Below are positions 44,152 to 54,455 of a stretch of DNA of 64,000 nt, in pieces. The translations under genes and the position numbers were made by a program. The notes under the pieces are model-generated. The model saw only the letters and a program-made list of their open reading frames with translations, was not told the origin of the DNA and ran no database searches. How positions within the stretch are numbered: the first letter of the stretch is position 1; the number at the start of each line of letters is the position of its first letter. Location: contig JAHCVI010000005.1 of assembly GCA_019096155.1 (NCBI GenBank), forward strand, positions 1,498,468-1,562,467, written 5' to 3'. The stretch is from Staphylotrichum longicolle (Eukaryota; Ascomycota; Sordariomycetes; Sordariales; Chaetomiaceae).

Positions 44152-45919
44152 TTAATCCCAACCAGCCGGCTTCTGCCAGTTCGACGGGGTGGCCGGCTGA
44201 GAGGGCGCCATGGGCCTGCCCGTCGGGGTCATGGGCTTGGTTGGGGTCATGGGCTTATACTTGGCCGCCAACTCGGCCAGCTGGTTCCCATGCGAGGTTG
44301 CAGGCGGCGAGGTGGTGACGCTCGCTGCACCAGAGGGCGGCATGGGCCACGACAGCAGCGACGGCGAGAAGATGCCGCTGCTCGCGATGCTGATGCCGCT
44401 CAGCGAGTCCTGGCTCGAGCGGCGGGGCACCGTTGGGGGCGGACTCTGAGGGAAGTTGGCCGACAGCGGGGAGACTTCGAAGGGGCTGATGGGGCTGCCG
44501 GGGCGTCTGTTGCCAAAGGTGGTGATGAGGGCGGGGGGCCCATCAAGGCGCTCGGGCCGCGTGGTAGCTGGGTTGGGTGCGTGACGGGCGTGGGGAGGAC
44601 GGTTCCATAGCCGAGGGAGCTGCGTTTCTCGTTCATCAAGGCGTCGCCGTGGTAGCCATCGGTGAAGAGCAGGCCGCCGCCCATAGAAGACCGCTTTCGG
44701 TCAAGGTCTGTGTAGGCCGACATCTTGAAAGGGGTGAACTTGGTGAGGAAGGCGTGGACGCGGCGCTTGTGGCGGTACCTGTAGAGCAGAAGGGCGAGGA
44801 GCACCAATAGAAGGACCAGTAGAGCTGAGAGCAAGTTAGTGGCGGTCGGAAGCGAGACGCAAGGGGATCTGACATACCAACAATACCACCGATGATACCG
44901 GGCATGGAGCTGGGATGCGAACCTCCATTTGAGTCGTCGCCGTTCCCGTTGCCGAATCCCCCGTTGTTCCCGCCCGTGGTGGCCGAACCTCCGCTTCCCA
45001 CAGTTCCGCTCGCACCACTTCCGTACGAGGCGGGCGAGCTGCCCGCGAGACCGCCAAAGTTAGCCGACGAAATCCCATCCTCGGTGAAGGCGCCTGAGGT
45101 TGTCGCCCCGGCCACTGCACCGGTGGCGGGAGTCGGATTGGTCCCCTTTTGGGTCACGGTTGTCGCACCGGCGCCAGCGCCGCCCGACAGGACCGGGCCT
45201 GATCCTGCTCCCACGGTTGACTCGGACCCTCCGTGTCCACTTTGGGCATTGGGCGAAGAGTTTCCGGCACCCTGCGAGCCACCAGTTCCGCTGCCAGACC
45301 CACTGCCATTGCTGTTACCTCCCGTGGTGCTGCCACCCGTCTGCCCTCCGCTGTTGCCTCCAGTTGCTTCTCCGTTACCAGAGCCGGACCCGGAGCCAGA
45401 CCCAGAGCTTGTTGTGCTGCCTGAACCGGAGGATCCGGCGCTGTTTCCCGAGTTTCCAGGATTTGAGTTTGAAGAACCGGCACCCGTGGTTGATGAACCA
45501 GAATTCGAGCCCGAGTTCGAGCCCGAGTTCGTGCCAGACCCTGATGAGCCGGAGTTAGAAGACCCAGAGCCCGAGGATCCTGTATTTCCAGACCCGGTAT
45601 TAGATCCCGTGTCTGTCGCAGGAGGTTGTTGAGTGGCCGGGGGGTTCTGAGTGGCCGGGTTGTCGGCGGGCTGCTGAACCTGCACCGGAGATGCGGGCAC
45701 CGGTGTGGGTGTCGGGGCCGGCGGTGTAGGTGTCGGTGCTGGGGGATCCGGAGTGGGAGCCGGTGCTGGAGTCGGAGTGGGAGTAGGCGCCGGCGTTGAG
45801 CATCCCGGTGCTTTAGGGAGGAGTTTGCACACGGGGCTGGTGAGGACATCTACAATCTCCCCCAGAAGCCTCTTCTCGTGGGCCCTTTCCCCGAGGGGTC
45901 CGAGTTGCGGGAGGCGCAT
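44152..45919 (-). CDS. Mucin-like single-pass membrane protein (wall-sensor-like), one frame break
   Basis: Exon 1 (44878-45919, minus strand) encodes a short N-terminal segment (GEIVDVLTSPVCKLLPKAPGC). A Pro/Thr repeat region (PAPTPTPTPAPAPTP) comes next, then about 250 residues rich in Gly, Ser, Thr and Asn. A 53-nt intron (44825-44877) splits the membrane helix: IIGGIVG joined to ALLVLLLVLLALLLY. The stop-transfer motif is RYRHKRR. The tail has polar, Ser-rich sequence and TP repeats (KPMTPTKPMTPTGRPM) ending at 44152. Phase between the middle and the last part of the tail requires one extra base in the G6 run 44533-44538. The layout resembles Mid2/Wsc-type sensors (O-glycosylated rod, one helix, phosphorylatable tail). 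No signal peptide is visible at this start, so an upstream exon may be missing. Confidence 0.65.
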
Positions 45920-46251
45920 CTTGGCCTTTCAGATGCTAATGATAATAAGCTGTGTGTCAGGGCGTCATGGCCACCGGTGCTTGCAAGTCGAAGTCAGGTT
46001 GGAAGGTGGTGCGTGTTTACGCCGTGAACTCTGCTCCAAGTTTGAAGGTGTCGGATATGGCCTGCTTGAAGAGAGAGGGGTGTGCTTCCAGAGTCGAATG
46101 AGTGAAGACTCCGGGTCTGCAGCAGAAACGAATGAAGCAGGACTCGAGAATGAGAATCAGTCAACCGCCGTCGAGGGGGATGCTGCGAGTGATGAAGAAC
46201 AGGGAGGGCCCAGAACGCCTTGCAGTGGGCCACGATTTGACCTAAGTTAGT

Positions 46252-46278
46252 CCACGCAGCCCACGCAGCCCACGCAGC
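46252..46278. repeat. 9-bp tandem repeat CCACGCAGC, three copies
   Basis: Three perfect head-to-tail copies. Confidence 0.95.
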
Positions 46279-46760
46279 CGACACCGAACCCGACCTGGCG
46301 GGAAGGGTCCGTGGCTTTTCGCGCCATTGCCTTGCTGTGTTGTGTGCACCTTGTCCGGTCATGGATGTTGTGCTTGTTTCTGAAGGACCCCCCTGCTGGG
46401 TTGTGGGTTGTGTGGTGCGAGGGAGTGACAGGGAGTGACAGCGAGCGCCAAGGAGCAGTCTTGAAGACTTGGCGTCCAACAGTCGCGACCCTGCGGCTCA
46501 GGGAGGGAAACGATCGTCGGCTCTTGCTGACGCCTGCCCCAGAGAGGGATAGCGCCGTGTGCCTGACATTTCCCGGGCCCCGGCACAGAATTGTGGCGGC
46601 AAGCAGGGGCCACGCGAGCCAGTGCCTGCCCTGGAAATGGCGGCTAAACCATTGCACCGCCTTCAACGGTCGGTTTCGTCTCAATTGACTTCCAGGTTGC
46701 TCTCTGCCGCGCTGCACATCCACCCTCACCTCAGCCCACCCAAAAAATGTGCAATGCAGG

Positions 46761-46787
46761 GCAGAGGGGGCAGAGGGGGCAGAGGCA
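46761..46787. repeat. 9-bp tandem repeat GCAGAGGGG, three copies
   Basis: Two perfect copies plus a third ending in CA instead of GG. Confidence 0.9.
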
Positions 46788-47836
46788 TCATCGCCATGCA
46801 GCTGTGCCCTCCGGATGCGACCCGGACCACGACACACAACGCGCGCATAATACAGCAAGCTTGCTTTTTCCTGCGTCGCTGGCGTGTTTGCAAGGTTCGC
46901 GAGGCTCCACGCCTGCCGATCACTTCCAGGGCATCGCTTCAGCAGTTCCACCCCGCTCGCGTATCCCCCACGTCCCCTTCTTCCCGGCTTCAAACTCGGC
47001 CTCACATCTCCGCTCAGCACCCTTGCTGGCAGAAATGGCAACATCCGGATTGACAGCAAGGGCATGCATTGCGCCCGCTGCCGCCCAGGGGCTGCGAGTT
47101 CTGAACAGCGGTGTGTGGAGTCGAGATGACTGCTCAAACGCGTTTTGCTTTCCAGATCAGCAAAAGCGTGCTGATCACCGCGAGGATGGGAAAACCTTAT
47201 CATCAGAGATCGACGCGAAATCTCGTGGCTCTGCATGCAAACTTGGTGGGCGAGGAGTTCATGGATCCCGATGTTTGTCGTCGTCGTGTCTCGCTCTCTG
47301 CAGTCTGCACACTCGGTGCTGCCAGTGCATAAACAGCAGCCGAGGAGAGAGACCCAGAATACGAAGAAATCCCCAGGCTCTCTCAATCTCCCCCTTTCTT
47401 CTGGCTCCGCACCGAGTCTGCCTGTCAAACTTCCCCAAATCAAAAAGTCAACAAGGTTCCCCGGACTGGCCAGTGCGCGGTCAAGGGTGCAGGAGACCGC
47501 CCCAAAACCCTGATCATTTCAACACCGACACCCTGAAAGGCATGATCACTTCAAGCCGGCTTCAAAGTTGTCAGCCACGCAACTCGTTGAACGTGGGATG
47601 GGAGCCTAGCAGTATTGGGAGCTTGGACCACATTTCCGAGCAACGCCGCGGGATGAAGAATCCAGAGTTCCAGACAAAGCGGCCACGGGGGATCGACAAT
47701 GCTAAAGGAAAGAAACAATACCAAGCAGAGCCCGAGAAGTCAGTTAATGCCATGAGTATCTCAGAGGTGGGTGGAAATCACCTTTTTGGTCTTTTGTTTT
47801 GGCAAGTTCAGCAAATGTGGCACATTACACCTCAGT

Positions 47837-48091
47837 ATGCAACCTCAGTCCGAACCACAACGCCTCACCCTGGGGGAACTTGTTCTCAGAACGGGCATCT
47901 TGGCACTCAAGGTCCTGATTCCAATGCTGTGGCTCCAAAGCAAGCTTTCTCCGACTCAGTTCCTCGTAGGGGGCGCTGCCCTGGTCTTGGTGGTCTATTT
48001 CTTTGACCTTCCACCTCAGGACGCTCGTCGCCACGTCCAGTTCATCCCAGGAGCACCAGCAAGGCAAATGGAGAGACCGGGTGAAGCGTAA
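47837..48091 (+). CDS. Possible small two-helix membrane protein, weakly supported
   Basis: An 84-codon frame from ATG 47837 with two hydrophobic stretches (TGILALKVLIPMLWL and LVGGAALVLVVYFF) and a polar, basic end. No family or splice evidence. An in-frame ATG lies 66 bases upstream. Confidence 0.22.
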   Translation: MQPQSEPQRLTLGELVLRTGILALKVLIPMLWLQSKLSPTQFLVGGAALVLVVYFFDLPPQDARRHVQFIPGAPARQMERPGEA

Positions 48092-48984
48092 AGAATAGGC
48101 AGGTCAAGTGTGTCTTGCAAGTTACAGTCGTATTTGCAGTTGATCTGTGGCTGATGTATAACGTTATTGTTATAGGGAGTGGTTAGGGTTCGCGAGCAGA
48201 GTTACATTCATCCACAAGTTACGATGTCTTGAAACATCATTGACAAGGGGTTCGGTCCGACACCGGACTAAACCCTCCTGCAGTGGCACTCCGAATGCAA
48301 TGTCACAGTCATCAGTCATTACATAGGTTGCCGGGCGCTCTCTTGAGCATGGTATTGCCCTGTGTTGAGTCGTCGTGAAGCTGTGGTGCACGCTTGCCTG
48401 ACTCTCACAGGGATGATCCGTGGACTGCGCGAAATGGTTCCAGATGCAATTTCCACAATACCATGCCTACCAAATTGGTGGCAAAACGGGTGGAAAGTTT
48501 GCTTCCACTTGCCCGAGGGCCGGTGACTCCGGAGATAACAATCAAACTTGCCGGGTAGTCTCGGACATGACGATGCTGCACTTGGTGCACTTGCACAAGA
48601 CTTTTTAAGTCATCGACTCGAATCAGGTAGGCTCTAGATGCAGTTGACCCTGATTCCAACGGCACCAAACTTCTCCTCCATTTGACTCTGGACCGAACGA
48701 ATATTTGACGGGCGAGGATGCGCGGAATTGTTGGCCAGCTTACAGCCCGTTTGAAGCTTGTCAGAACTAGACGGAAAGCAACCCTCTAAATAGAAAGGCA
48801 TTTCATGATACCTAAGGTCCTTATAGCTAGTTTGATTGTATCCAGCCCTCCAATCCTTCCAGGTATCCCCCAAGTTTTGCATCAGAGGCTCAATGTTAGT
48901 TTGTTGGAGGTACACTCACCGTGAATGGGATTCATGTCTCGTCTCTTCATCCACCCGGCCTTGGGCCGTATTCCTGAACCGGCC

Positions 48985-49466
48985 TTATCTCTTTTCAATT
49001 CTCACCACAAAGTCCTCCACAGTCCATACAATAGGACTATCAAGTTTCGGTGGCTTCAAGGGGTTCACGAGAGACCAATTGTACCGTCTCAACAGCTACA
49101 ACCCGTCAGTCAGCTGCGCTGAGTCGGATTTTCAAGCTTTGCCTGCACTGAAGACAGATACTCACCTCAGCAAGCGCCTTGTTAGTCTCAACAAGCGCAA
49201 TGTTCCGCCCCATACAGACAAACTGCCCACTTCCAAACGCGAGCTCAACCCTCCTGTGCATCTGGGCCAGCCGCTCCTCGTCCTTCTCCTCGAGCCTGGA
49301 TAGCCGAAATCGTCAGTGTGCCGTCGTGACCTCCCCAACCCAACCTCTTTGACCAAAATTTCCCGGTGGCGAAGGCAACCTGACATCCTAGAACCAACCA
49401 AGGCACCCAAACTTAAGTCACGCAGGGCAACAATCACACGCAACGCACGCACATAAAGAGCCAACC

Positions 49467-49506
<40 letters not shown>

Positions 49507-51235
49507 GAAGAAAAGGAAGGACGAGAGAAACATACCACCTCTCAGGCCTAAAAACTCCCCCATCCCCCCAGAACCCATCCTCCCTACTCGCCACCCACAC
49601 CGGCTGCGCCGTGCCCACGAGACAGCCCGCCGGCAGCCGGATGCCGCACACCGTGTCCCCCGCGTCGGGCACCCTCTTCCAGAAGGCGCCCGACGCCGCC
49701 GGCGGGAAGAGCCGCAGTCCCTCTTGGATGACGGCCTGCAGGAACGGCAGAGCGCGGGCCTGGGCGTCGGTGATGACGGGGCTGGAGATTTGGCCACGGA
49801 CGTGGGCGGTGTCGAGGTCGTTTTGGAGGGTCGTGTAGGTGGAGGGGTCTGGTTTGGGTGTTAGACTGGTTGCTTTGTTGAATCATTGACGGGAAGTTCA
49901 GGTCGGGGCGTCGTGAGACATTGTATGTTGAGAGAGGGAGCGGGAGAGGGGTGGGAGGGGGTTTGGGTGAGGGTGAGGGGAGAGTGTGTAGGGGAGAAAG
50001 GGGAACGGTCAGGGATGGGAAATTGACTCGGTATGAGAAGACCCTCGGTGGGGTCAGTTGGCATCACCTACGTGTCAGGAGGAGGAGGAGGGTGGTGGAG
50101 ACAAGAGAGGCAACTGTGTCGCTACCTGCGAAGCTGGTCCAGTGAATCATGGTTAGGGCAGGTGAAGCAGAGTAACCGGGGGTAGGAGAACGCACAATTG
50201 GATGCCGACTTCTTGGTAGAGGTCTTCGCCCTGAAGACTGTGCGAGATGAAGGACCCGAGCATATCGTGCTTTTGGGGAGCGTTGGGGAGTAAGCGCTCA
50301 TTGACGAGGCTGCGGACGTGACTTACCGGTGGGTGAGAAAGGTGTAGATTGCATTGAATACAGTAGAGAAAGGACGACATACCCCGTGACGGCGCCGAGC
50401 CCGCTCTCGTCTCCGTCATTGGGCAGAAGATAGAGCAGCGGCCATCGGTGCAGGGCCCGCCAGAGCCAGAGATGGTTGCTCAGGAACTTGACCAAAGGGA
50501 CAGTTCCGTTGTTGGCGGCGAGGATACCGTAGGTGTCCTTGTCGTGCTCGAGCATGCCAAAGGAATTGCTGTAGGCAATCTCGCCAATCGAATCGAGGGC
50601 CCAGTAGTGTATCTTTTCACCCAAGTTCACGGGGACAAGCCTTCCAGGGGTAGATAGGTACTTCCTCTCAATCAGATTGATGAATGCCGTGATGGCCCTG
50701 TTGGCGCCCTCTTCAAAATTGGCGCCGCCTCTACCACCATACTGAGACAAAAGTGAGATTGTTAGCTGATGTTCATGTATCGACGCCCCCCGGAGAATCT
50801 CACAGCAGGTCCGATGTATTTCTTTCGCTCGCGGCGCGGCTCGGGTTCCAGCAAGGACAGAGTGTGCTCGCCGCGCTTTGAGACCTTGGACATGGTGTAC
50901 CACTCATGTTTCTTGTACAGAGACCGGACACCGGAGATTTTGTAGAGCGTGTCGACATCACTGCATAGCACGTTGTTTGGGCCAACGCGCACCACTGGTC
51001 CGTATTTGTTAGTGAGGCCTTGATAATTCTCGAGGTACCCCTCTTGGAAGTAAGCCCGAGTCAGCCAAAGAGATGTCCATCCGGCCAGTGGTGGACCCGG
51101 GATGTGACGGAGACGGCCCCATCTGGCGACTCTGCGCACGACATCTGCAAAGAGGAGAAGTCCAACGAAGAACAGAATAAGGGCGGGAGTTGGGAGGGAA
51201 ACGATATAATCCCAAGCAAAAGCGTGCGAGGCCAT
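48985..51235 (-). CDS. Cytochrome P450 monooxygenase, seven exons
   Basis: Exons on the minus strand: 50804-51235, 50383-50741, 50196-50309, 50072-50133, 49536-49848, 49166-49295 and 48985-49095. All phases agree and give 506 residues. The start MASHAFAWDY precedes a membrane anchor (LPTPALILFFVGLLLFADVV) and the hinge RHIPGPPLAGW. I-helix FFAGSDT lies near 303, K-helix EGLR at about 365-368, PERW just before the exon 5/6 splice and the heme loop FGSGQFVCMGR with Cys about 454. The sequence style matches the pisatin demethylase-like fungal P450s. The product is an ER-anchored oxygenase that needs P450 reductase; substrate unknown. No cluster partner lies within several kilobases. Intron 5 holds a 36-base T run on the coding strand, and intron 4 is long (223 nt). 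No frame break is needed. Confidence 0.92.
49468..49503. repeat. Homopolymer A36 within a P450 intron
   Basis: Thirty-six consecutive A on the plus strand, T on the coding strand, close to the donor side of the intron between exons 5 and 6. Confidence 0.97.
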
Positions 51236-53147
51236 GGCGATGCTTTCGGAGACTATAGCGTCTGACAGAAACCGAGAATGTTTTAGTGCGTCTGACTTGA
51301 GACTATGGTAGACGGCTGGGCAGCGGGACACGTCCCTTGAAATACCTAAAAAGCCCCCCTTGCTGCCACAGTCAAATCATGAACGCACCCTTGGACACGC
51401 ATGGTGAGCGAAGGTGGCAGGGAGCTTGTCGAGTCTCGAACAACTCCGGTTTCTCCTCATCTCGGAGATCCCCCAGGCCTATCAGAGGAACCTAAAACTG
51501 CCCTTGGGACACCATCATATGTGGCGCTCTGTACGGCCAACAGCAGAATCAGGCCTCCGGATTGGGTGTCACAAAGCTATTCCTCACACATGGTCTCGTT
51601 GTGTTACCGCTGCAAGCATCAATATAAATTGGTACCATGCACTCTGTCCACCGCATCATTGCATGGACCAGTAAGCGTTAGTGAGGCGTTCTCGGTGAGG
51701 CAATTGGCGACATGATTTCCTTTTCCATCTGCTACGGCGGCCGATAACTGACCTCTCCCTTTGCAGCTGCTAGTGTCTGTAACCTAATGTTTGGGGGGAT
51801 GGTGGGGTGGGGGAGGATGGGAACTGCCGTGCGGGATGCCAGGTGCCGTTCCGGCGACATGGCTGTGTTGCATTGCAGCCTCACTTCGCTTCTTGATTTG
51901 GATGGAGTGGGGTTGGTGTGGACGGGCTGATAGCTGCATGGACAAGAAAGTTTTCCTGACTCTTACAAGTATGTCCTATGAGAGTTGACGCACCAACTGT
52001 GGGGGGAACTGTTGGGGTGTGAATAAGTGGTGGGGTGGGCATATTGTAGGTTTGAGAAGAGCTGTCGCAAAGAGTACCTACCTGGTAACTACCAGGCATT
52101 GCAGCAGTTGCTCGTGCAACCGTTTTCTCGTGACATGCTTTGCTGCTCTTCAAAATGAGAAATACAGTAAGGTAGCGAACCGATGTGAAGGCGGCGAGCA
52201 GACCAAAGATTGAGTCCCGAGTCAGTCTGTGCCAGAAATCAATCACAACCGCCCCGTCTTCTTTAACAGAATGGAATTGGTCTCTGTATGCGACTAAGAT
52301 CTGTGACCGTTCGGCGCTGGCTTCAAGTGACCAGCCCTCCAATCATCAGCGGCTTCGTGGTCCTCTGTGGTGCGGGGGTTGCAGCTCGGTATGTGCACCT
52401 TCATCCACATGGAGAAAAAGCCACTTCTCTGCTAAATGAAGGATTAGGGAAGGCACTCTGAATCCGCCCAGGGAGTTTCACAATCTGACCTGCCCTTTCA
52501 TTGAACCACGCCCAAGCCAAGCATGTTTGTCAAATAACGAAATGTTACGCCAGATGGCAGACGCACGGAGCGTTTCTCTCCTGTCAACGCGCGTTATGCT
52601 AACTGGACAATGTGGACCTCGCCATGAATAGCTGGCGGCAATTTTGAATTGGGATGAGGACAAGATGGTTCCATTCGCTGGTCCTTCGAAGCGAGAGTTC
52701 AATTGTGCGATGTTCAGGGAATCAGTGATAAAAGGGGTGAGATGGTAAGGGTTAGGGTTAACATCTGCGGATCTTGGTGAGGGCGAGAATGGCGTGAGAC
52801 TCGGACTGAGAGGAAGGTACGGTAATTGGACGATGCCCCAATCTTTGTCCTGTTTTATTGGAGGTTTCGGACTGTTTGGGATGGCACAGGCAAGTCCGGC
52901 CTGGTTACGCGTAACGCACGCACCACTCTCTCGTTCGGTATCCGCGGGCCGCCGCTTCCCGGAGGATGGTTACCTCGTCCGCACCTGGCCAAGACCTGTC
53001 ATGCCACTTCCTGCCTTCAAGTCCTGACACAACTGTGAACACGACATGCCACACACATTTCGCCTCTGGATCTCCGATATTTTCCTTTTGCCTGACGCGC
53101 CGGTACAACTCAGAAGCCAGTGCCTCTGACAAGAAATCCCCCAAAGA
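51236..53147. other. Divergent promoter region between P450 and ceramide synthase genes
   Basis: No gene recognised in 1.9 kb. It carries a telomere-like AGGGTTAGGGTTAAC at 52748-52761, 400 bp before the ceramide synthase start. Confidence 0.5.
52748..52761. repeat. Telomere-like repeat in the ceramide synthase promoter region
   Basis: GGGTTAGGGTTAA-type sequence with two TTAGGG units, about 390 bp upstream of the LAG1 gene. It may be a Tbf1/Teb1-type binding site (inference from yeasts). Confidence 0.5.
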
Positions 53148-54455
53148 ATGGCTGCACCCGAAGCTTTTGCGCTGCTCAGCACCTCGACCGACCCACTCCG
53201 GACAAGCATCACACACGATGGGAGCTCCCGGCATCGGCGTTCCGGCTTGACTTCTCGGGGCCCAATCTCGCTGTCCACTCGTCATGCCCGTACTCGTCGG
53301 CCGGCAAAGCAGTCGTCTTCCAAGCGCCGGAACCAGCCGCATGGCTCCTTCGTCCAACTCTTCCGGCGCACCACCTGGGCCGTCCCGTTGGTTCTCACAA
53401 TTGGCTTTGTTTCTTTGTACGCGATCAACCCAACAGAGTCCAATCCTATCTACCATTTCCTCTTCCTTTCCTACAAACTGGACGGCCAAGATGGGCAGTA
53501 CGGCAAGGGACCATGGGATTTTGCTTTCGTCTGCTTCTCCACTATCTTCCTTTCTTTCACTCGTGAGTTTATCATGCACGAGGTGCTCCGTCCGCTGGCT
53601 GTCTTTGGCGGGATCAAGTCACGAGGCAAGCAGTCACGCTTTATGGAGCAGATGTACACGGCGTGCTACATTGCCTTCGCCGCCCCGCTCGGCTTGTACA
53701 CCATGAAGCAGACCCCTGGACTTTGGTACTTCGAGACCCGCGGGATGTACGAAACATACCCAAACACCACTCACACGGCCGCCTTCAAGTTTTACTACCT
53801 GTTTCAGGCCGCCTTCTGGGTCCAGCAAGCCATTGTCATGCTGCTGGGGCAGGAAAAGCCACGCAAGGACTTCAAGGAGTTGATCGCCCACCACATCATC
53901 ACCATCAGCCTCATTTTCCTCAGCTACCGCTTCCACTTTACATACATCGGCATCGCGGTCTACATCACCCACGACATCAGCGACTTCTTCCTTGCTGTAA
54001 GTCCCACGTCCGCGACACCGCATCGACGAGGATTTCTAACATGGGTGCAGGTCTCAAAATCACTCAACTACCTCAACCACCGCGCCCAGTCCTACACCTT
54101 CGCCCTCTGCATTGTCATGTGGATTTACCTGCGGCACTACATCAACCTTAACATCCTCTACTCCATCGCCACCGAGTACAGCACCGTCGGCCCCTTTGGA
54201 TTTGACCCGGAGAAGGAGCAATACAAGTGTCGCGTCGGTCAAGTCGGCACGTTTTGCCTGTTGGCGGGCTTGCAGTCGCTCAACCTGTTTTGGCTGTACT
54301 GCCTATTCCGCAGCGCCTACCGGTTTGTGGTGTTGGGCGTTGCCAAGGATGATAGGTCTGAGGTGGAGGAGTCGGAGGTTGAGGAGATTGAGATGGGAGA
54401 GGTGTTGAAGGGGGATGGGGGTGCGACAAACTTGGTACAGCGAGATAAGATTTGA
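53148..54455 (+). CDS. lag1: Ceramide synthase, LAG1/TLC family
   Basis: Exons 53148-53996 and 54051-54455, joined over a 54-nt intron (GTAAGT...TTCTAAC...TGCAG), give 417 residues. The N-terminal about 70 residues are basic and cytosolic, followed by several membrane helices (WAVPLVLTIGFVSLYAI, ACYIAFAAPLGLYTM, TFALCIVMWIYL). The Lag1 motif is present: HHIITISLIFLSYRFHFTY followed by THDISDFFLA, with the His pair and Asp-Asp region expected at the active site. The C-terminal tail is strongly acidic (EVEESEVEEIEMGEV), a normal feature of yeast Lag1/Lac1, where it binds the partner subunit or is phosphorylated. The enzyme joins fatty acyl-CoA to sphingoid bases in the ER. The intron is a multiple of three without stops, so an unspliced product would insert 18 residues after the Lag1 motif. 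Confidence 0.92.
   Translation: MAAPEAFALLSTSTDPLRTSITHDGSSRHRRSGLTSRGPISLSTRHARTRRPAKQSSSKRRNQPHGSFVQLFRRTTWAVPLVLTIGFVSLYAINPTESNPIYHFLFLSYKLDGQDGQYGKGPWDFAFVCFSTIFLSFTREFIMHEVLRPLAVFGGIKSRGKQSRFMEQMYTACYIAFAAPLGLYTMKQTPGLWYFETRGMYETYPNTTHTAAFKFYYLFQAAFWVQQAIVMLLGQEKPRKDFKELIAHHIITISLIFLSYRFHFTYIGIAVYITHDISDFFLAVSPTSATPHRRGFLTWVQVSKSLNYLNHRAQSYTFALCIVMWIYLRHYINLNILYSIATEYSTVGPFGFDPEKEQYKCRVGQVGTFCLLAGLQSLNLFWLYCLFRSAYRFVVLGVAKDDRSEVEESEVEEIEMGEVLKGDGGATNLVQRDKI

Larger units (their letters stand above)
45920..48984. other. Intergenic region with long unassigned frames
   Basis: Two long frames overlap on opposite strands (46247-47443 minus, 398 codons; 46747-48006 plus, 419 codons) without any domain. 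Two 9-bp triplicates occur: CCACGCAGC at 46252-46278 and GCAGAGGGG at 46761-46787. A small possible membrane-protein frame lies at 47837-48091. The last kilobase shows nothing clear. Confidence 0.4.
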
